Assembly (NCBI RefSeq): GCF_002093665.1
Contig: NZ_MRWE01000039.1
Location: 1 to 46,426, forward strand
Direction of reading: 5' to 3'
Length of the DNA stretch: 46,426 nt
From: Rouxiella badensis
GTDB lineage: Bacteria; Pseudomonadota; Gammaproteobacteria; Enterobacterales; Enterobacteriaceae
Both the position numbers and the translations under genes were made by a program. The notes under the pieces are model-generated. The model was not told the origin of the DNA, ran no database searches, and saw only the letters and a list, made by a program, of their open reading frames with translations. Positions 1-9,941 of the stretch are shown piece after piece; within the stretch, counting starts at the first letter, position 1; each line of letters opens with the position of its first letter.

Positions 1-63
1 ATATATTACCCGTCAATAGAGAATGAAAAATATTTAAAAAACCATGTTTAATTAGATAAAAGA

Positions 64-97
64 ATAAATAAAAAAGGCCGGATAAAATCCAGCCTTT
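64..97 (-). terminator. Rho-independent terminator after the AlpA-like gene
   Basis: Arms AAAGGC (73-78) and GCCTTT (92-97) flank a further GGAT/ATCC pairing around an AAA loop, with one C-A mismatch. Read on the minus strand, the hairpin is followed by an AT-rich, T-dominated stretch (complement of 64-75). It lies about 110 nt beyond the stop of the minus-strand AlpA-like gene. Confidence 0.6.
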
Positions 98-209
98 ACT
101 CGAAGCATATAAAATTTCTCATATATAGCCTTAAAATGCTCTGTATGCGATTTTGAGACGTTGTACTTTAGAAACCGTGAATCATATTAATAGTAGGTAG
201 TAATGATTT

Positions 210-413
210 TTACGCGGCTTGATTCCGTGAGGAAAAAATATTTTCATCAATCCAAGCATCGATTTCACTTTCTACAAAGGCGATAGTTCTTTCACCGGTT
301 CTAACAGGTGTTGGAAAACGATTATTTTTGATTAGGTTATAAATCCACGTCCGACCATAACCGGTCCGGTTGATTACTTCAGAAATGCGAATTAGTTTTT
401 TCTTCTGCGTCAT
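210..413 (-). CDS. AlpA-family DNA-binding regulatory protein
   Basis: A protein of about 67 residues beginning MTQKKKLIRISEV. It has the compact winged helix-turn-helix of the AlpA / phage CP4-57 regulatory family: 'INRTGYGRTWIYNLIKNNRF' is the helix pair, followed by the family-typical 'P.PV..GERTIAFVESEIDAWI' wing and helix. Family members control excision or integrase expression in P4-like elements and genomic islands. The ATG at 413 is chosen because GGAG lies six bases upstream. An in-frame ATG at 425 and a longer start at 476 have no ribosome site. No integrase is visible in the window. Together with the tRNA-Phe relic about 370 bp away, it suggests the edge of a genomic island extending off the left side. 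The family call is solid; the role is inferred. Confidence 0.85.
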   Translation of the reverse strand: MTQKKKLIRISEVINRTGYGRTWIYNLIKNNRFPTPVRTGERTIAFVESEIDAWIDENIFSSRNQAA

Positions 414-786
414 ATATTTCTCCATCGTCGTTTGATGGAATGTATTATTCGAATATCGCTTATGACGATCAAGCACATTTACGAAAAATATCTGGATTTT
501 TCATCGCATTTGAGGTGTCAGCATCTAAAATCACAACTAAGTTAATTAAAAACAGTTGGTTAGGTTATTTAGCAAAAAGTGCTATTTTCCCGACGGTAGC
601 GGATGTGAAGATGTTGACCATAAGCTTTACGTCTCATGCGGTTTGATGTTCAGTATTGTTCACTGACGTTCACTACCGTAATCTATTGATTTAAATTGAC
701 TTGCATTGCCATTTGTTGGTAAAAGTGAGTTGGTAAAATAGAAGTATAGATATTTTTATTCATTTAAAACATAGGAATAAAGTGAT

Positions 787-809
787 GTTCGATTCCGAGT
801 CCGGCACCA
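787..809 (+). repeat. Relic of the tRNA-Phe 3' end (probable attachment site)
   Basis: These 23 bases match the T-loop to CCA end of enterobacterial tRNA-Phe (GTTCGATTCCGAGTCC, then the acceptor end and CCA), with one G missing from the usual GGG before CACCA. The 5' part of a tRNA is absent: the bases before it do not complete a T-stem, anticodon arm or D arm. A lone tRNA 3' end is what integration of an island at a phe tRNA leaves at its distal boundary. Orientation (tRNA 3' end on the plus strand) places the element to the left, on the side of the AlpA-like gene. The match rests on memory of the E. coli tRNA-Phe sequence. Confidence 0.7.
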
Positions 810-918
810 TCATTCTTAAAACGTGGGTCAGAAAAGTCTTTTGACCGGCGTTAGAAAGTGGGTGTGAAAATCAAAAATTCAAATCGACACAGAGTTACGA
901 TTTAGCATCAACTTCAAG

Positions 919-948
919 AAGGGAGCCTTTAAACGGGTTCCCTTTTTT
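919..948 (+). terminator. Rho-independent terminator
   Basis: AAGGGAGCC pairs with GGGTTCCCTT (one G-U) around a short loop, followed by TTTTTT on the plus strand. It is about 110 bp beyond the tRNA-Phe relic and could be the original terminator of the phe tRNA transcript, since no protein gene ends just before it. Confidence 0.75.
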
Positions 949-1301
949 CGTTGTCCGTCATCTTCACAGTCATTACTCGTAAAACGTTAGATTTAAGCCT
1001 CGCCACCTTCACGACTTATCCTGTTACTAAGCTTACCCAGATTTTAAACGCTATCCATATGGCAGCTTTTTTGAGTTAAAAGTGTTTTGATCCGATATTT
1101 CACCAAACCTATTCCCGCTTAGGATGATAGTTTTCTGGACTGGAAAACTGTGAAGATTGACAGGGTGGGCATTGGTAAAGGTAAGTTGTATACGAGCCGT
1201 TTTGCCCTCTCAGATGCGCTGGAGCGGGTCAAAAAGAAGACATTACTAATCGGGGTGTACTAATTAACGGAGGGCAGGCCAGATTAGCAGGCTTAAGGCA
1301 A

Positions 1302-1628
1302 TTATATTTTTAACATGTATATGCAGGAACTGACGATTTCCCCGTTATCGGTAGTAACATTGACGGGCACACGCTCATATTGACTACCTTCAAATTCGTC
1401 AAGTACTTGCCAGTGACGTTGTAAATTCTCTGACGTAAAAAGGAATCCTTGTACGCTATTGCCTGAGTTATCCAAAATAATACCGGGATAACCCATTTCG
1501 GCTCCCCAACCCTCATTGATAAGAGAGCCTGCGACATGCCCTTCGCGCCATGTACCACCTATCTTTTCGAGAATATGAGCGTTAGGACGGCCTGGTCCCA
1601 GCGTTCCGTAAACAAACAGACTTTCCAT
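1302..1628 (-). CDS. Gamma-glutamylcyclotransferase-like (AIG2/GGCT fold) protein
   Basis: A 108-residue protein with the N-terminal 'LFVYGTLGPGRPN' motif that defines the AIG2/GGCT-like (YtfP-type) fold, the 'YPGIILD' strand, and 'LDEFEGSQYERVPV', whose acidic residues match the region of the catalytic Glu in this family. Enzymes of the family act on gamma-glutamyl peptides or amines, releasing 5-oxoproline. Substrate cannot be read from sequence, and many bacterial members are uncharacterised. The ATG at 1628 has a strong AGGAGA ribosome site about six bases upstream. It stands alone, on the opposite strand from the chitinase, in an otherwise sparse region. Length fits the short bacterial subfamily and it appears intact. 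Confidence 0.85.
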   Translation of the reverse strand: MESLFVYGTLGPGRPNAHILEKIGGTWREGHVAGSLINEGWGAEMGYPGIILDNSGNSVQGFLFTSENLQRHWQVLDEFEGSQYERVPVNVTTDNGEIVSSCIYMLKI

Positions 1629-1971
1629 ACATTCTCCTGGTTAAAACAATAATTAGGATATCTCATTATCTACTTTTTCATCCAGAGCAGAGGCAAGGAA
1701 AATTCATCAGCGTCTGCTAATGGTCGTGAACCGACTCCGATGATGGCCGATTTTAATAAAGCCGTACTTGAGCATGACATTTAACTGGCCACTCCTCCAT
1801 CACGCCCATGGGTTCTGCCAAGAAATTTCTATTTAAAGGTAAGAACTCTCTAGCTAAAAAACTAATTTGATATCAAACAATATTTCAACATGTTAATAAT
1901 GTTTACATTTGCGCCCTCTGTTACACCACGAACAAAATCACATTGTTACGTTTTTAAAAGGGTGCACTTAA
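1629..1971. promoter_or_regulatory. Intergenic region upstream of the chitinase
   Basis: The 343 bp contain no convincing gene. A short open frame with a C-terminus like '...MMADFNKAVLEHDI' ends near 1783 and is probably chance or remnant. A perfect 12-bp palindrome, TTTGATATCAAA, at 1866-1877 sits about 95 bp before the chitinase start in AT-rich DNA and is a candidate operator. No clear -35/-10 pair was assigned. Confidence 0.4.
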
Positions 1972-3615
1972 GTGAAAAAAACACACAAACTCCAGGGGAT
2001 GGCATTATCCCTCCTTACCGCCAGCATGTTGTTGTCATTCCAACTACATGCCTATGATAAATATGATATTAAAAAAGCCTATCCTGGCGGAGAAAAAGTC
2101 ACCCATCAGGGGGGTGATTATCAATCTCAATGGTATGCCAACCCAGGTGAAAAACCGAATGCCTCAGTAGCCCATATCTGGGAAAACGTATGGAAAAAAA
2201 TCGGCACTTCAACTGACCCGGATACTGACCCCACGCCAGGCCCAGACCCGGATACAGACCCGGATACGGACCCGGATACAGACCCTACGCCTGGACCTTC
2301 TGACTATCCGCAATACCAGTCAGGCAAACATTACAAAATGGGCGAGATTGTCAGCAATAAAGGCAAAGATTATCAATGTCAGGTTGCTAACTGGTGTAGT
2401 GGGGAACCTTCGGCCTATGCACCAGGCGATGGCTGGGCATGGGAATCAGCGTGGAGTCTGCACGGACTCGCGCCTGAACCGGGTATGGAACTCACCCAGA
2501 AAGCGCTGAATGAGCGTGAAGATGCTTTGACAAACACCTCGCAACTGGTTGCAGTGAAAAAAGCCATCCGCACCCTGAGCAATGAAAAGGTTGAGCAAAT
2601 TAAACCCGGTGCGGCGAACAATCCTTCCAACGTGAAACGCGTTGAAGAGTTGGTGACGGCAGAGAAATGGAATACCTTCTTCCCACACCGCGACCCTGCT
2701 TACACCTATGAAAACTTCTTGAAGGCAGTCGGGAAATTCCCCGTTCTTTGTGCTGATAGCGAAAATGGGCAGGACGCCGATGGGATTTGTAAAAAGACAC
2801 TGGCGACCATGTTTGCTCACTTTGTTCAGGAAACCGGGGAACATGCCAACCAAAGTGATGTAGCGCAGTGGCAACAAGGATTGCATTGGGTCCGGGAAAT
2901 GGGCCTGAATGAAACGTCCTATGATAAATACACGGGTGCTACCTGTGATCCTACCACCTGGCAGGGAAAAGCTTGGCCTTGTGCAAAAGACAAACAAGGT
3001 AATGCGCTGAGCTATTTTGGCCGCGGGGCGAAACAACTGAGCTATAACTTCAACTATGGTGCCTTTTCACAAGCCATGTTTGGCGATGTGAACGTTTTAC
3101 TAAAAGAACCCCATCGCGTAGCCGACACCTGGCTCAACCTGGCCAGTGCAATATTTTTCTATGTTCAACCACAGCCCCCTAAACCGAGCATGCAAGCAGT
3201 GATGGATGGCAGCTGGCAGCCTAATGCGGCAGACAAGGCTAATGGGCTGGTTCCTGGTTTTGGTGTCACCACCCAAATCATTAACGGTGGCGTGGAATGT
3301 GGCGGCAGCGTGGAAGTTCAACAGTCTCAAAACCGTATCCAGTATTACAAAGAATTTGCCAAGCAATTTGGGGTACCCGTACCTGACAGTGAAGTGCTGG
3401 GTTGTAAAGGCATGAAACAATTTAGCGAGGCCAGCTCAGCGGCCATGCCGTTGTTCTGGGTGAAGGATGATAGTTATGTTGCTGAAAATAAAGGTGGCAA
3501 GTCCTATGCATGTAAACTTGTTAACTGGCAGGAAAACGATTTTAGCGCGCTGACCAAAGGGGATTACACTCGCTGCGTTAAAGCGAGTTTCCCTGACGTC
3601 GTTATCAAGAACTAA
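1972..3615 (+). CDS. Secreted GH19 chitinase with chitin-binding modules
   Basis: A 547-residue secreted chitinase. Residues 1-27 are a signal peptide (basic start, hydrophobic core, cleavage near LHA-YD). Two chitin-binding modules of CBM5/12 type follow at about 28-78 and 113-163 (the second has '[12 protein letters not shown]' and '[10 protein letters not shown]'), joined by an Asp-Pro-Thr-rich linker at 81-109. The GH19 catalytic domain covers about 232-465: '[10 protein letters not shown]' (Glu287/Glu290, catalytic region), '[16 protein letters not shown]' and '[12 protein letters not shown]' are family hallmarks. It would cleave beta-1,4 GlcNAc linkages by inversion, outside the cell. 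A C-terminal stretch (about 497-535) faintly resembles a third binding module. The start is GTG; AAAGGG lies about ten bases upstream. It is a single-gene unit next to an XRE regulator. Confidence 0.92.
   Translation: MKKTHKLQGMALSLLTASMLLSFQLHAYDKYDIKKAYPGGEKVTHQGGDYQSQWYANPGEKPNASVAHIWENVWKKIGTSTDPDTDPTPGPDPDTDPDTDPDTDPTPGPSDYPQYQSGKHYKMGEIVSNKGKDYQCQVANWCSGEPSAYAPGDGWAWESAWSLHGLAPEPGMELTQKALNEREDALTNTSQLVAVKKAIRTLSNEKVEQIKPGAANNPSNVKRVEELVTAEKWNTFFPHRDPAYTYENFLKAVGKFPVLCADSENGQDADGICKKTLATMFAHFVQETGEHANQSDVAQWQQGLHWVREMGLNETSYDKYTGATCDPTTWQGKAWPCAKDKQGNALSYFGRGAKQLSYNFNYGAFSQAMFGDVNVLLKEPHRVADTWLNLASAIFFYVQPQPPKPSMQAVMDGSWQPNAADKANGLVPGFGVTTQIINGGVECGGSVEVQQSQNRIQYYKEFAKQFGVPVPDSEVLGCKGMKQFSEASSAAMPLFWVKDDSYVAENKGGKSYACKLVNWQENDFSALTKGDYTRCVKASFPDVVIKN
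2212..2302 (+). repeat. Tandem repeat encoding the DPDTDP linker
   Basis: Imperfect repeats of a 12-base unit (gacccggatac plus a or g) encode alternating Asp-Pro-Asp-Thr and Thr-Pro-Gly-Pro units that join the first and second chitin-binding modules. Such repeats readily change copy number by slippage; every unit here keeps frame. Confidence 0.85.
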
Positions 3616-3649
3616 CTAGCGCGTCTCCGTTGATGTTTGTTTAACATAT

Positions 3650-3676
3650 CGCCCCTTCAGTTAATAAGAAGGGGCG
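3650..3676 (+). terminator. Hairpin downstream of the chitinase gene
   Basis: CGCCCCTTC (3650-3658) and GAAGGGGCG (3668-3676) form a perfect 9-bp stem with a 9-nt loop, 35 bp after the chitinase stop. There is no T tract on either side, so it may be a weak or factor-assisted terminator or a 3'-end stabilising stem. Confidence 0.5.
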
Positions 3677-3800
3677 AATCGCTCAGACACTCCCGGCCCT
3701 GTCGCCGCGTCCAGATATAAGTCACACCGCCGCACTCAACCTCGATTCCAGCGCACCCTGCGGATTTATGTGCTTTACAGGGAGCGACAGTCTCCATCAT
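3657..3800 (-). CDS. Small cysteine-rich open frame, possibly a gene remnant
   Basis: 47 codons from ATG at 3800 (a second ATG at 3797) to TGA at 3657, beginning MMETVAPCKAHKSAGC. It has four cysteines (three of them in the first half) and a basic 'WTRRQGREC' segment. The open frame continues upstream without a start for another 14 codons to a TAG, so it may be the tail of a larger, decayed gene. No clear ribosome site is present. Its C-terminal codons are built from the hairpin beyond the chitinase. I do not recognise the family. It lies downstream of the XRE gene on the same strand and of an operator-like palindrome, so expression under that repressor is conceivable. Confidence 0.25.
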   Translation of the reverse strand: MMETVAPCKAHKSAGCAGIEVECGGVTYIWTRRQGRECLSDSPLLIN

Positions 3801-4057
3801 TCTTTCGGCAGTGACGGTAAAATACGCTGTGTTTACCGCACACTAAGCATTTATTATTTATTAAACAGGCTATCTGAAGAGATAAGTTTCTAACTGACAG
3901 AGGGGATGCATAAAAATTAAATGCGTCGCGCTTTGCCTTAACTTTCATGAGCTCATGATTTAATCTTGTAAATAAATGATTAAATTTTCGATAAAGTTTT
4001 TTAAGGTTTATATTTATTGTTAGCTAAATTTAACTGTTGAATGTAAATCAATCAACC

Positions 4058-4077
4058 TTGTTAGGTTGGCCTAACAA
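4058..4077. promoter_or_regulatory. Palindromic operator-like site (TTAGGT-N4-CTAA), copy 1
   Basis: TTGTTAGGTTGGCCTAACAA has perfect 8-bp arms around TTGG. Its core TTAGGT-N4-CTAA recurs twice in the promoter region of the neighbouring XRE regulator. This copy lies 42 bp beyond the end of that gene. Confidence 0.55.
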
Positions 4078-4118
4078 TCGATGAAATAATAATCCAGGCC
4101 AATAATTAGCGCGAATAT

Positions 4119-4511
4119 TTATATGTTGAGCTCGTTTCTTGCGTGTAAAAGCTCGGCAAAAAGCTTATTGAACTCGTCGACCTTACTTTGCAGTTCGGCC
4201 ATGTGCCGTTCTTTCTCAGACTCGGGCAGGTAAGCGAAAAGCCGCAGCAGTTCTAGCTCGCGCTCTGCCAGGGGCGGGGCAATGGATTCAATGGGGATGG
4301 GAGAAGTCTCTGTATCGCCATATAAAATCCAGGTAGGCGTACACTTGAGTGCGCTAGCCAAAGCAAACAGGTTCCTGCCACCGGGCGTGGTGTCACAGCT
4401 CTCCCACTGTGAAATTGTGACATGGGAGACCTTCACAACCGATGCAAGTTTGCGCTGGGTGTATTTCATCTCTTTTCGTCGCAATTTAATGCGGTCACCG
4501 GGAGTCATCAT
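4119..4511 (-). CDS. XRE-family (phage-repressor-like) transcriptional regulator
   Basis: 130 residues. Residues 1-65 form a Cro/C1-type helix-turn-helix: 'RIKLRRKEMKYTQRKLASVV' then 'VSHVTISQWESCDTTPGGRN' is the classic Q-x3-LA...S...IS.WE pattern, and 'LFALASALKCTPTWILYGD' completes the domain. The C-terminal part (about 85-130) is a Glu/Lys-rich, helical, probably coiled-coil oligomerisation segment. No LexA-like autoprotease domain is present, so it resembles short phage-type or SinR-like repressors. Two ATGs (4511, 4508) start the frame. No Shine-Dalgarno site lies upstream, and a possible -10 (TAGAAT on the minus strand) is only nine bases from the ATG, so a leaderless transcript is possible. 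Operator-like repeats lie before and after the gene, suggesting autorepression. Its targets are unknown. Confidence 0.88.
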   Translation of the reverse strand: MMTPGDRIKLRRKEMKYTQRKLASVVKVSHVTISQWESCDTTPGGRNLFALASALKCTPTWILYGDTETSPIPIESIAPPLAERELELLRLFAYLPESEKERHMAELQSKVDEFNKLFAELLHARNELNI

Positions 4512-4513
4512 AG

Positions 4514-4527
4514 TTAGGTAATTCTAA
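4514..4527. promoter_or_regulatory. Operator-like site TTAGGT-N4-CTAA, copy 2
   Basis: TTAGGTAATTCTAA lies three bases before the XRE start codon and would overlap any promoter serving a short or leaderless transcript. It shares the TTAGGT-N4-CTAA pattern with sites at 4061-4074 and 4563-4576. Confidence 0.5.
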
Positions 4528-4562
4528 GTTCTCTTGCGTTAAATATCTCAAACACATGATTT

Positions 4563-4576
4563 TTAGGTTAAACTAA
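4563..4576. promoter_or_regulatory. Operator-like site TTAGGT-N4-CTAA, copy 3
   Basis: TTAGGTTAAACTAA is centred about 49 bp upstream of copy 2 on the XRE promoter side. Two spaced copies before one gene fit cooperative autorepression. Confidence 0.5.
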
Positions 4577-4850
4577 CAGCACTCTATTAATAACTCATAA
4601 AATATCATCATGCGTTTTTCACGCCACCCGTCCGCCTCGATTAAATTATAAAAACTCAATCGAAAGAGGTTTTTCGATAAAAAGGAGATTATTGTTTAAT
4701 ATAGAGCGGTGGACTTTTAAACGCTGTTCTAATATGGACCCATTTTTTCTATAAGTCCGGTGTATTAATCAAAAGGGCGCATAACGGATGTAAAAGGCAA
4801 AATTAAGCGGGGATGGATCGTTATGGCAGGGAAAAAGGGGCATTTACCCC

Positions 4851-5768
4851 TTAGTAGTCCACGTAAGTGCCCTCGAGCGCCAAAACTTGTTCGACGTTGT
4901 GCCGGTGTACGGCTTCATAGGGTTCAAACCAGGCAACGGCGCCGGTTGCCAGAGACTCTGCGGCAAACTCCTTCAGCGAAAGATTGGCAAGGCTGGAGTC
5001 GGTTTTAAGCCTGATAAGTTGGGCCACATATTTTTCCGTCGCATCGATAAGCTCACGCGGATAGCCGCCCAGCTCAATGATTTCATACCTGCCGTGATTA
5101 GGTAATAGCCACTGGAAATGCCATTGTTTAAAACGGGCAAGTTCTTTGAGATGAGTGTCGAGCCTATCAGGCTCCGTCACGTAGGTCAGCGTATCTTCAA
5201 GTGTGTCACCGGCCAGAACCAGGCCCAGAGAAGGGATTTTTACCACCACACCGTCAGCGCTATGAATGTCCAGTTGCCTCAGCTCAAGCTCGATAGTGCC
5301 GACATGCAGAGTCAAACAATTGTGAAAAGTTGCGGTAGGCATCACCACCGGCTTAATCGGTGGCTTACCGGTCTCCAGGCGTTCGCGATTTTCGCTGAGC
5401 AACGCCCGTGTAAGGTCACAGGCGATAATTTCACAGTCACTGAACGCGCCATTGCCCGCCACATGATCGGTGTGCCAATGACTCATGACGACGCGAATGT
5501 CTGTAATACCCTGGGATTGTAGAGTGTGACGAATGAAAGCGGCATGCCGAAGGCTCATGTGGGTGTCATAAACCACGGCCTCAGTGCCTTGATAAATCAC
5601 GTAAGTGGCGGTGCCGAGAGAATAGGCACCGTCATCAAGCCAGTTAGCTTCCTGACTATAAAGCCTTTTATTTTCGATACGGCCATCATAAAAAGCCATT
5701 ATTCCGGGCCACGGCATGCAAACTCGCATGGTCGCAGCCCAGGACTCTTCTCGCTCTATCGTTGACAT
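4851..5768 (-). CDS. MBL-fold metallo-hydrolase
   Basis: 305 residues of the metallo-beta-lactamase fold. The metal-binding motif HxHxDH is 'SHWHTDHVAG' (His97, His99, Asp101, His102). Further ligands are the His in 'DIHSADG' (about 169), the Asp in 'LAGDTL' (188) and the His in 'PNHGR' (225). This ligand set predicts a two-metal hydrolase acting on esters, lactones, thioesters or related bonds; the substrate cannot be inferred. No signal peptide, so cytoplasmic. The ATG at 5768 has an AAGGTAAGGT ribosome site. It follows the SDR gene on the same strand after a 90-bp gap that carries a TetR-type palindrome, so it probably has its own promoter and repressor. No tetR gene is adjacent. Confidence 0.88.
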   Translation of the reverse strand: MSTIEREESWAATMRVCMPWPGIMAFYDGRIENKRLYSQEANWLDDGAYSLGTATYVIYQGTEAVVYDTHMSLRHAAFIRHTLQSQGITDIRVVMSHWHTDHVAGNGAFSDCEIIACDLTRALLSENRERLETGKPPIKPVVMPTATFHNCLTLHVGTIELELRQLDIHSADGVVVKIPSLGLVLAGDTLEDTLTYVTEPDRLDTHLKELARFKQWHFQWLLPNHGRYEIIELGGYPRELIDATEKYVAQLIRLKTDSSLANLSLKEFAAESLATGAVAWFEPYEAVHRHNVEQVLALEGTYVDY

Positions 5769-5782
5769 ACCTTACCTTGTGT

Positions 5783-5799
5783 AAAGACCGTCGGTCTTT
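5783..5799. promoter_or_regulatory. TetR-type operator-like palindrome before the MBL gene
   Basis: AAAGACCG-T-CGGTCTTT is a perfect 8-bp-arm palindrome 15 bp upstream of the MBL start codon. The AGACC...GGTCT core resembles operators of TetR-family regulators that sense electrophiles, such as the NemR box, though the spacing differs by one base. Confidence 0.6.
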
Positions 5800-5858
5800 A
5801 AGAAATACAACCTGAAACAGGCGTATGCAACAACAAAATATCGAGAGAGAAAAGAAGC

Positions 5859-6767
5859 TTAAACGGTACCGGTTCCACCGTCAGAACACCAAACCTGACC
5901 GGATGAGTAGCTGTTATCGGCCGAGGCAAAGGTAACGTAAAGTGGCGCAATTTCGGCCGGCTGACCGGGGCGCGCAAGAGGCGCTTCTTCGCCAAACACT
6001 TCAACTTTTTCCTGTGGTTGCCCACCGCAAACCTGTAGCGGAGTCCAGTAAGGGCCCGGTGCGACGGCGTTTACGCGTATACCCTCAGGACCAAGCTGTT
6101 TAGCAAGAGACTTGGTGAAAGCGACGATAGATGCCTTGGTCTGCGCATAGTCGAGCAGGATTTCGCTTGGCTTATAGGCTTGTACGGAGGTGGTGTTAAT
6201 GATTGAGGCACCACGCGGCAAGTAGTCGAGCGCCGCTTTTGTTATCCAGAACATCGCATAAACGTTGGTTTTAAAGGTCGCGTCAAATGCCTCTGTAGTC
6301 AGATCCTTGATGGACTCGCAGAACTGCTGACGACCGGCGTTATTAACCAGAATATCCAGGCCGCCAAGCTCGCTCGCTGCCTGTTTTACCAACTTCTGAC
6401 AAAAGGCTTCATCGCGGATATCACCCGGAATGGCCACCGCCTTGCGGCCTTCTTCCCTGATTAACGCGATCACTTCCTTCGCGTCTGATTCCTCGGCGGG
6501 GAGGTAGTTGATAGCAACGTCGGCGCCTTCACGGGCATAGGCAATCGCAACGGCTTGGCCGATACCAGAGTCACCGCCGGTTATCAGTGCTTTGCGACCT
6601 GTCAGTTTACCGCTGCCTCGATAGGATTTCTCCCCGTGATCAGGGCGCGGAGACATCTCGCTCACCAGACCCGGGAAAGGTTGTTTCTGCTGTTTAAACG
6701 GCGGAACAGGATAAGACTCAGCATTGCCCAGAATATTTGAGGTGGGGGAATTTTGCTTGTTGCTCAT
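5859..6767 (-). CDS. SDR-family oxidoreductase (YghA-like)
   Basis: 302 residues of the short-chain dehydrogenase/reductase family, in the YghA / general-stress-protein-39 group that carries an N-terminal extension ('PVPPFKQQKQPFPG...M.P.PDHGE'). The Rossmann motif TGGDSGIG is at 63-70, NNAG at 142-145, catalytic Ser194, Tyr207 and Lys211 (YxxxK), and 'PGPYWTPLQ' follows. It is expected to be a cytoplasmic NAD(P)-dependent oxidoreductase acting on aldehydes or ketones; relatives are linked to general stress. GGAAGGAG lies eight bases before the ATG. An inverted repeat TTAGGT...ACCTAA sits just upstream (6783-6801). Gene length is normal for the group. The substrate is unknown. Confidence 0.92.
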   Translation of the reverse strand: MSNKQNSPTSNILGNAESYPVPPFKQQKQPFPGLVSEMSPRPDHGEKSYRGSGKLTGRKALITGGDSGIGQAVAIAYAREGADVAINYLPAEESDAKEVIALIREEGRKAVAIPGDIRDEAFCQKLVKQAASELGGLDILVNNAGRQQFCESIKDLTTEAFDATFKTNVYAMFWITKAALDYLPRGASIINTTSVQAYKPSEILLDYAQTKASIVAFTKSLAKQLGPEGIRVNAVAPGPYWTPLQVCGGQPQEKVEVFGEEAPLARPGQPAEIAPLYVTFASADNSYSSGQVWCSDGGTGTV

Positions 6768-6782
6768 TGTGTGCTCCTTCCA

Positions 6783-6801
6783 TTAGGTTAAACATACCTA
6801 A
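6783..6801. promoter_or_regulatory. Inverted repeat in front of the SDR gene
   Basis: TTAGGT-TAAACAT-ACCTAA has perfect 6-bp arms and ends 16 bp before the SDR start. Its left half is identical to the XRE operator-like motif TTAGGTTAAAC, but the spacing between half-sites differs, so a common regulator is uncertain. Confidence 0.4.
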
Positions 6802-6916
6802 AGCCTAGTGTAAAAAATTACCTTTTTGAAATATTCAGATTGTTCTGCTGATTATTTTCCTTATTTACACTGACTCTGTTTGCACGATGCTGGAGACTCA
6901 TGGAACGGAATCAGAC

Positions 6917-6945
6917 TTGAACCCTGTATAGATATTCAGTAGAAT
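6917..6945 (+). promoter_or_regulatory. cho promoter with LexA box in the spacer
   Basis: A -35 TTGAAC (6917-6922) and a -10 TAGAAT (6940-6945) are separated by exactly 17 bp. The spacer contains CTGTATAGATATTCAG (6924-6939), a good SOS box. LexA bound there would block RNA polymerase directly. E. coli cho is a known LexA target. Confidence 0.85.
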
Positions 6946-7012
6946 CCGCATTGTCTATTTTTTGCCCTAAAAAACGCCTCGCAGCTCTGTTTATCTTATT
7001 AAAAAGCGCCCT

Positions 7013-9937
<2,925 letters not shown>

Positions 9938-9941
<4 letters not shown>

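Larger units (their letters stand above)
477..1301. other. Gene-poor, AT-rich stretch at a probable island boundary
   Basis: About 825 bp with no convincing gene. It holds a tRNA-Phe 3'-end relic (787-809), a terminator (919-948) and an open fragment at about 1130-1262 (+) that reads ...DWKTVKIDRVGIGKGKLYTS... to a stop, with no plausible start codon. I do not recognise that fragment; it could be the tail of a decayed gene. Confidence 0.5.
3616..4118. other. Intergenic region between chitinase and XRE gene
   Basis: About 500 bp. It holds a 9-bp perfect hairpin just after the chitinase, a short cysteine-rich open frame on the minus strand (3657-3800), and a 20-bp palindrome (4058-4077) near the XRE gene. 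The rest is AT-rich with no recognised gene. Confidence 0.5.
4512..4850. promoter_or_regulatory. Promoter region of the XRE regulator
   Basis: The 339 bp before the XRE gene are AT-rich and hold two operator-like repeats (4514-4527 and 4563-4576). Beyond about 4600 I see no gene or clear signal; this part also covers the 3' side of the MBL gene, which ends at 4851. Confidence 0.4.

Noticed and set aside
440-646. Plus-strand open frame of 68 codons near the AlpA-like gene
   Set aside because: No ribosome site, no recognisable family, and it overlaps the upstream side of the AlpA-like gene; taken as chance.
2212-2302. Tandem repeat considered as a CRISPR array
   Set aside because: Repeat units are about 12 bases, contiguous and in coding frame, with no spacers; it encodes a protein linker.
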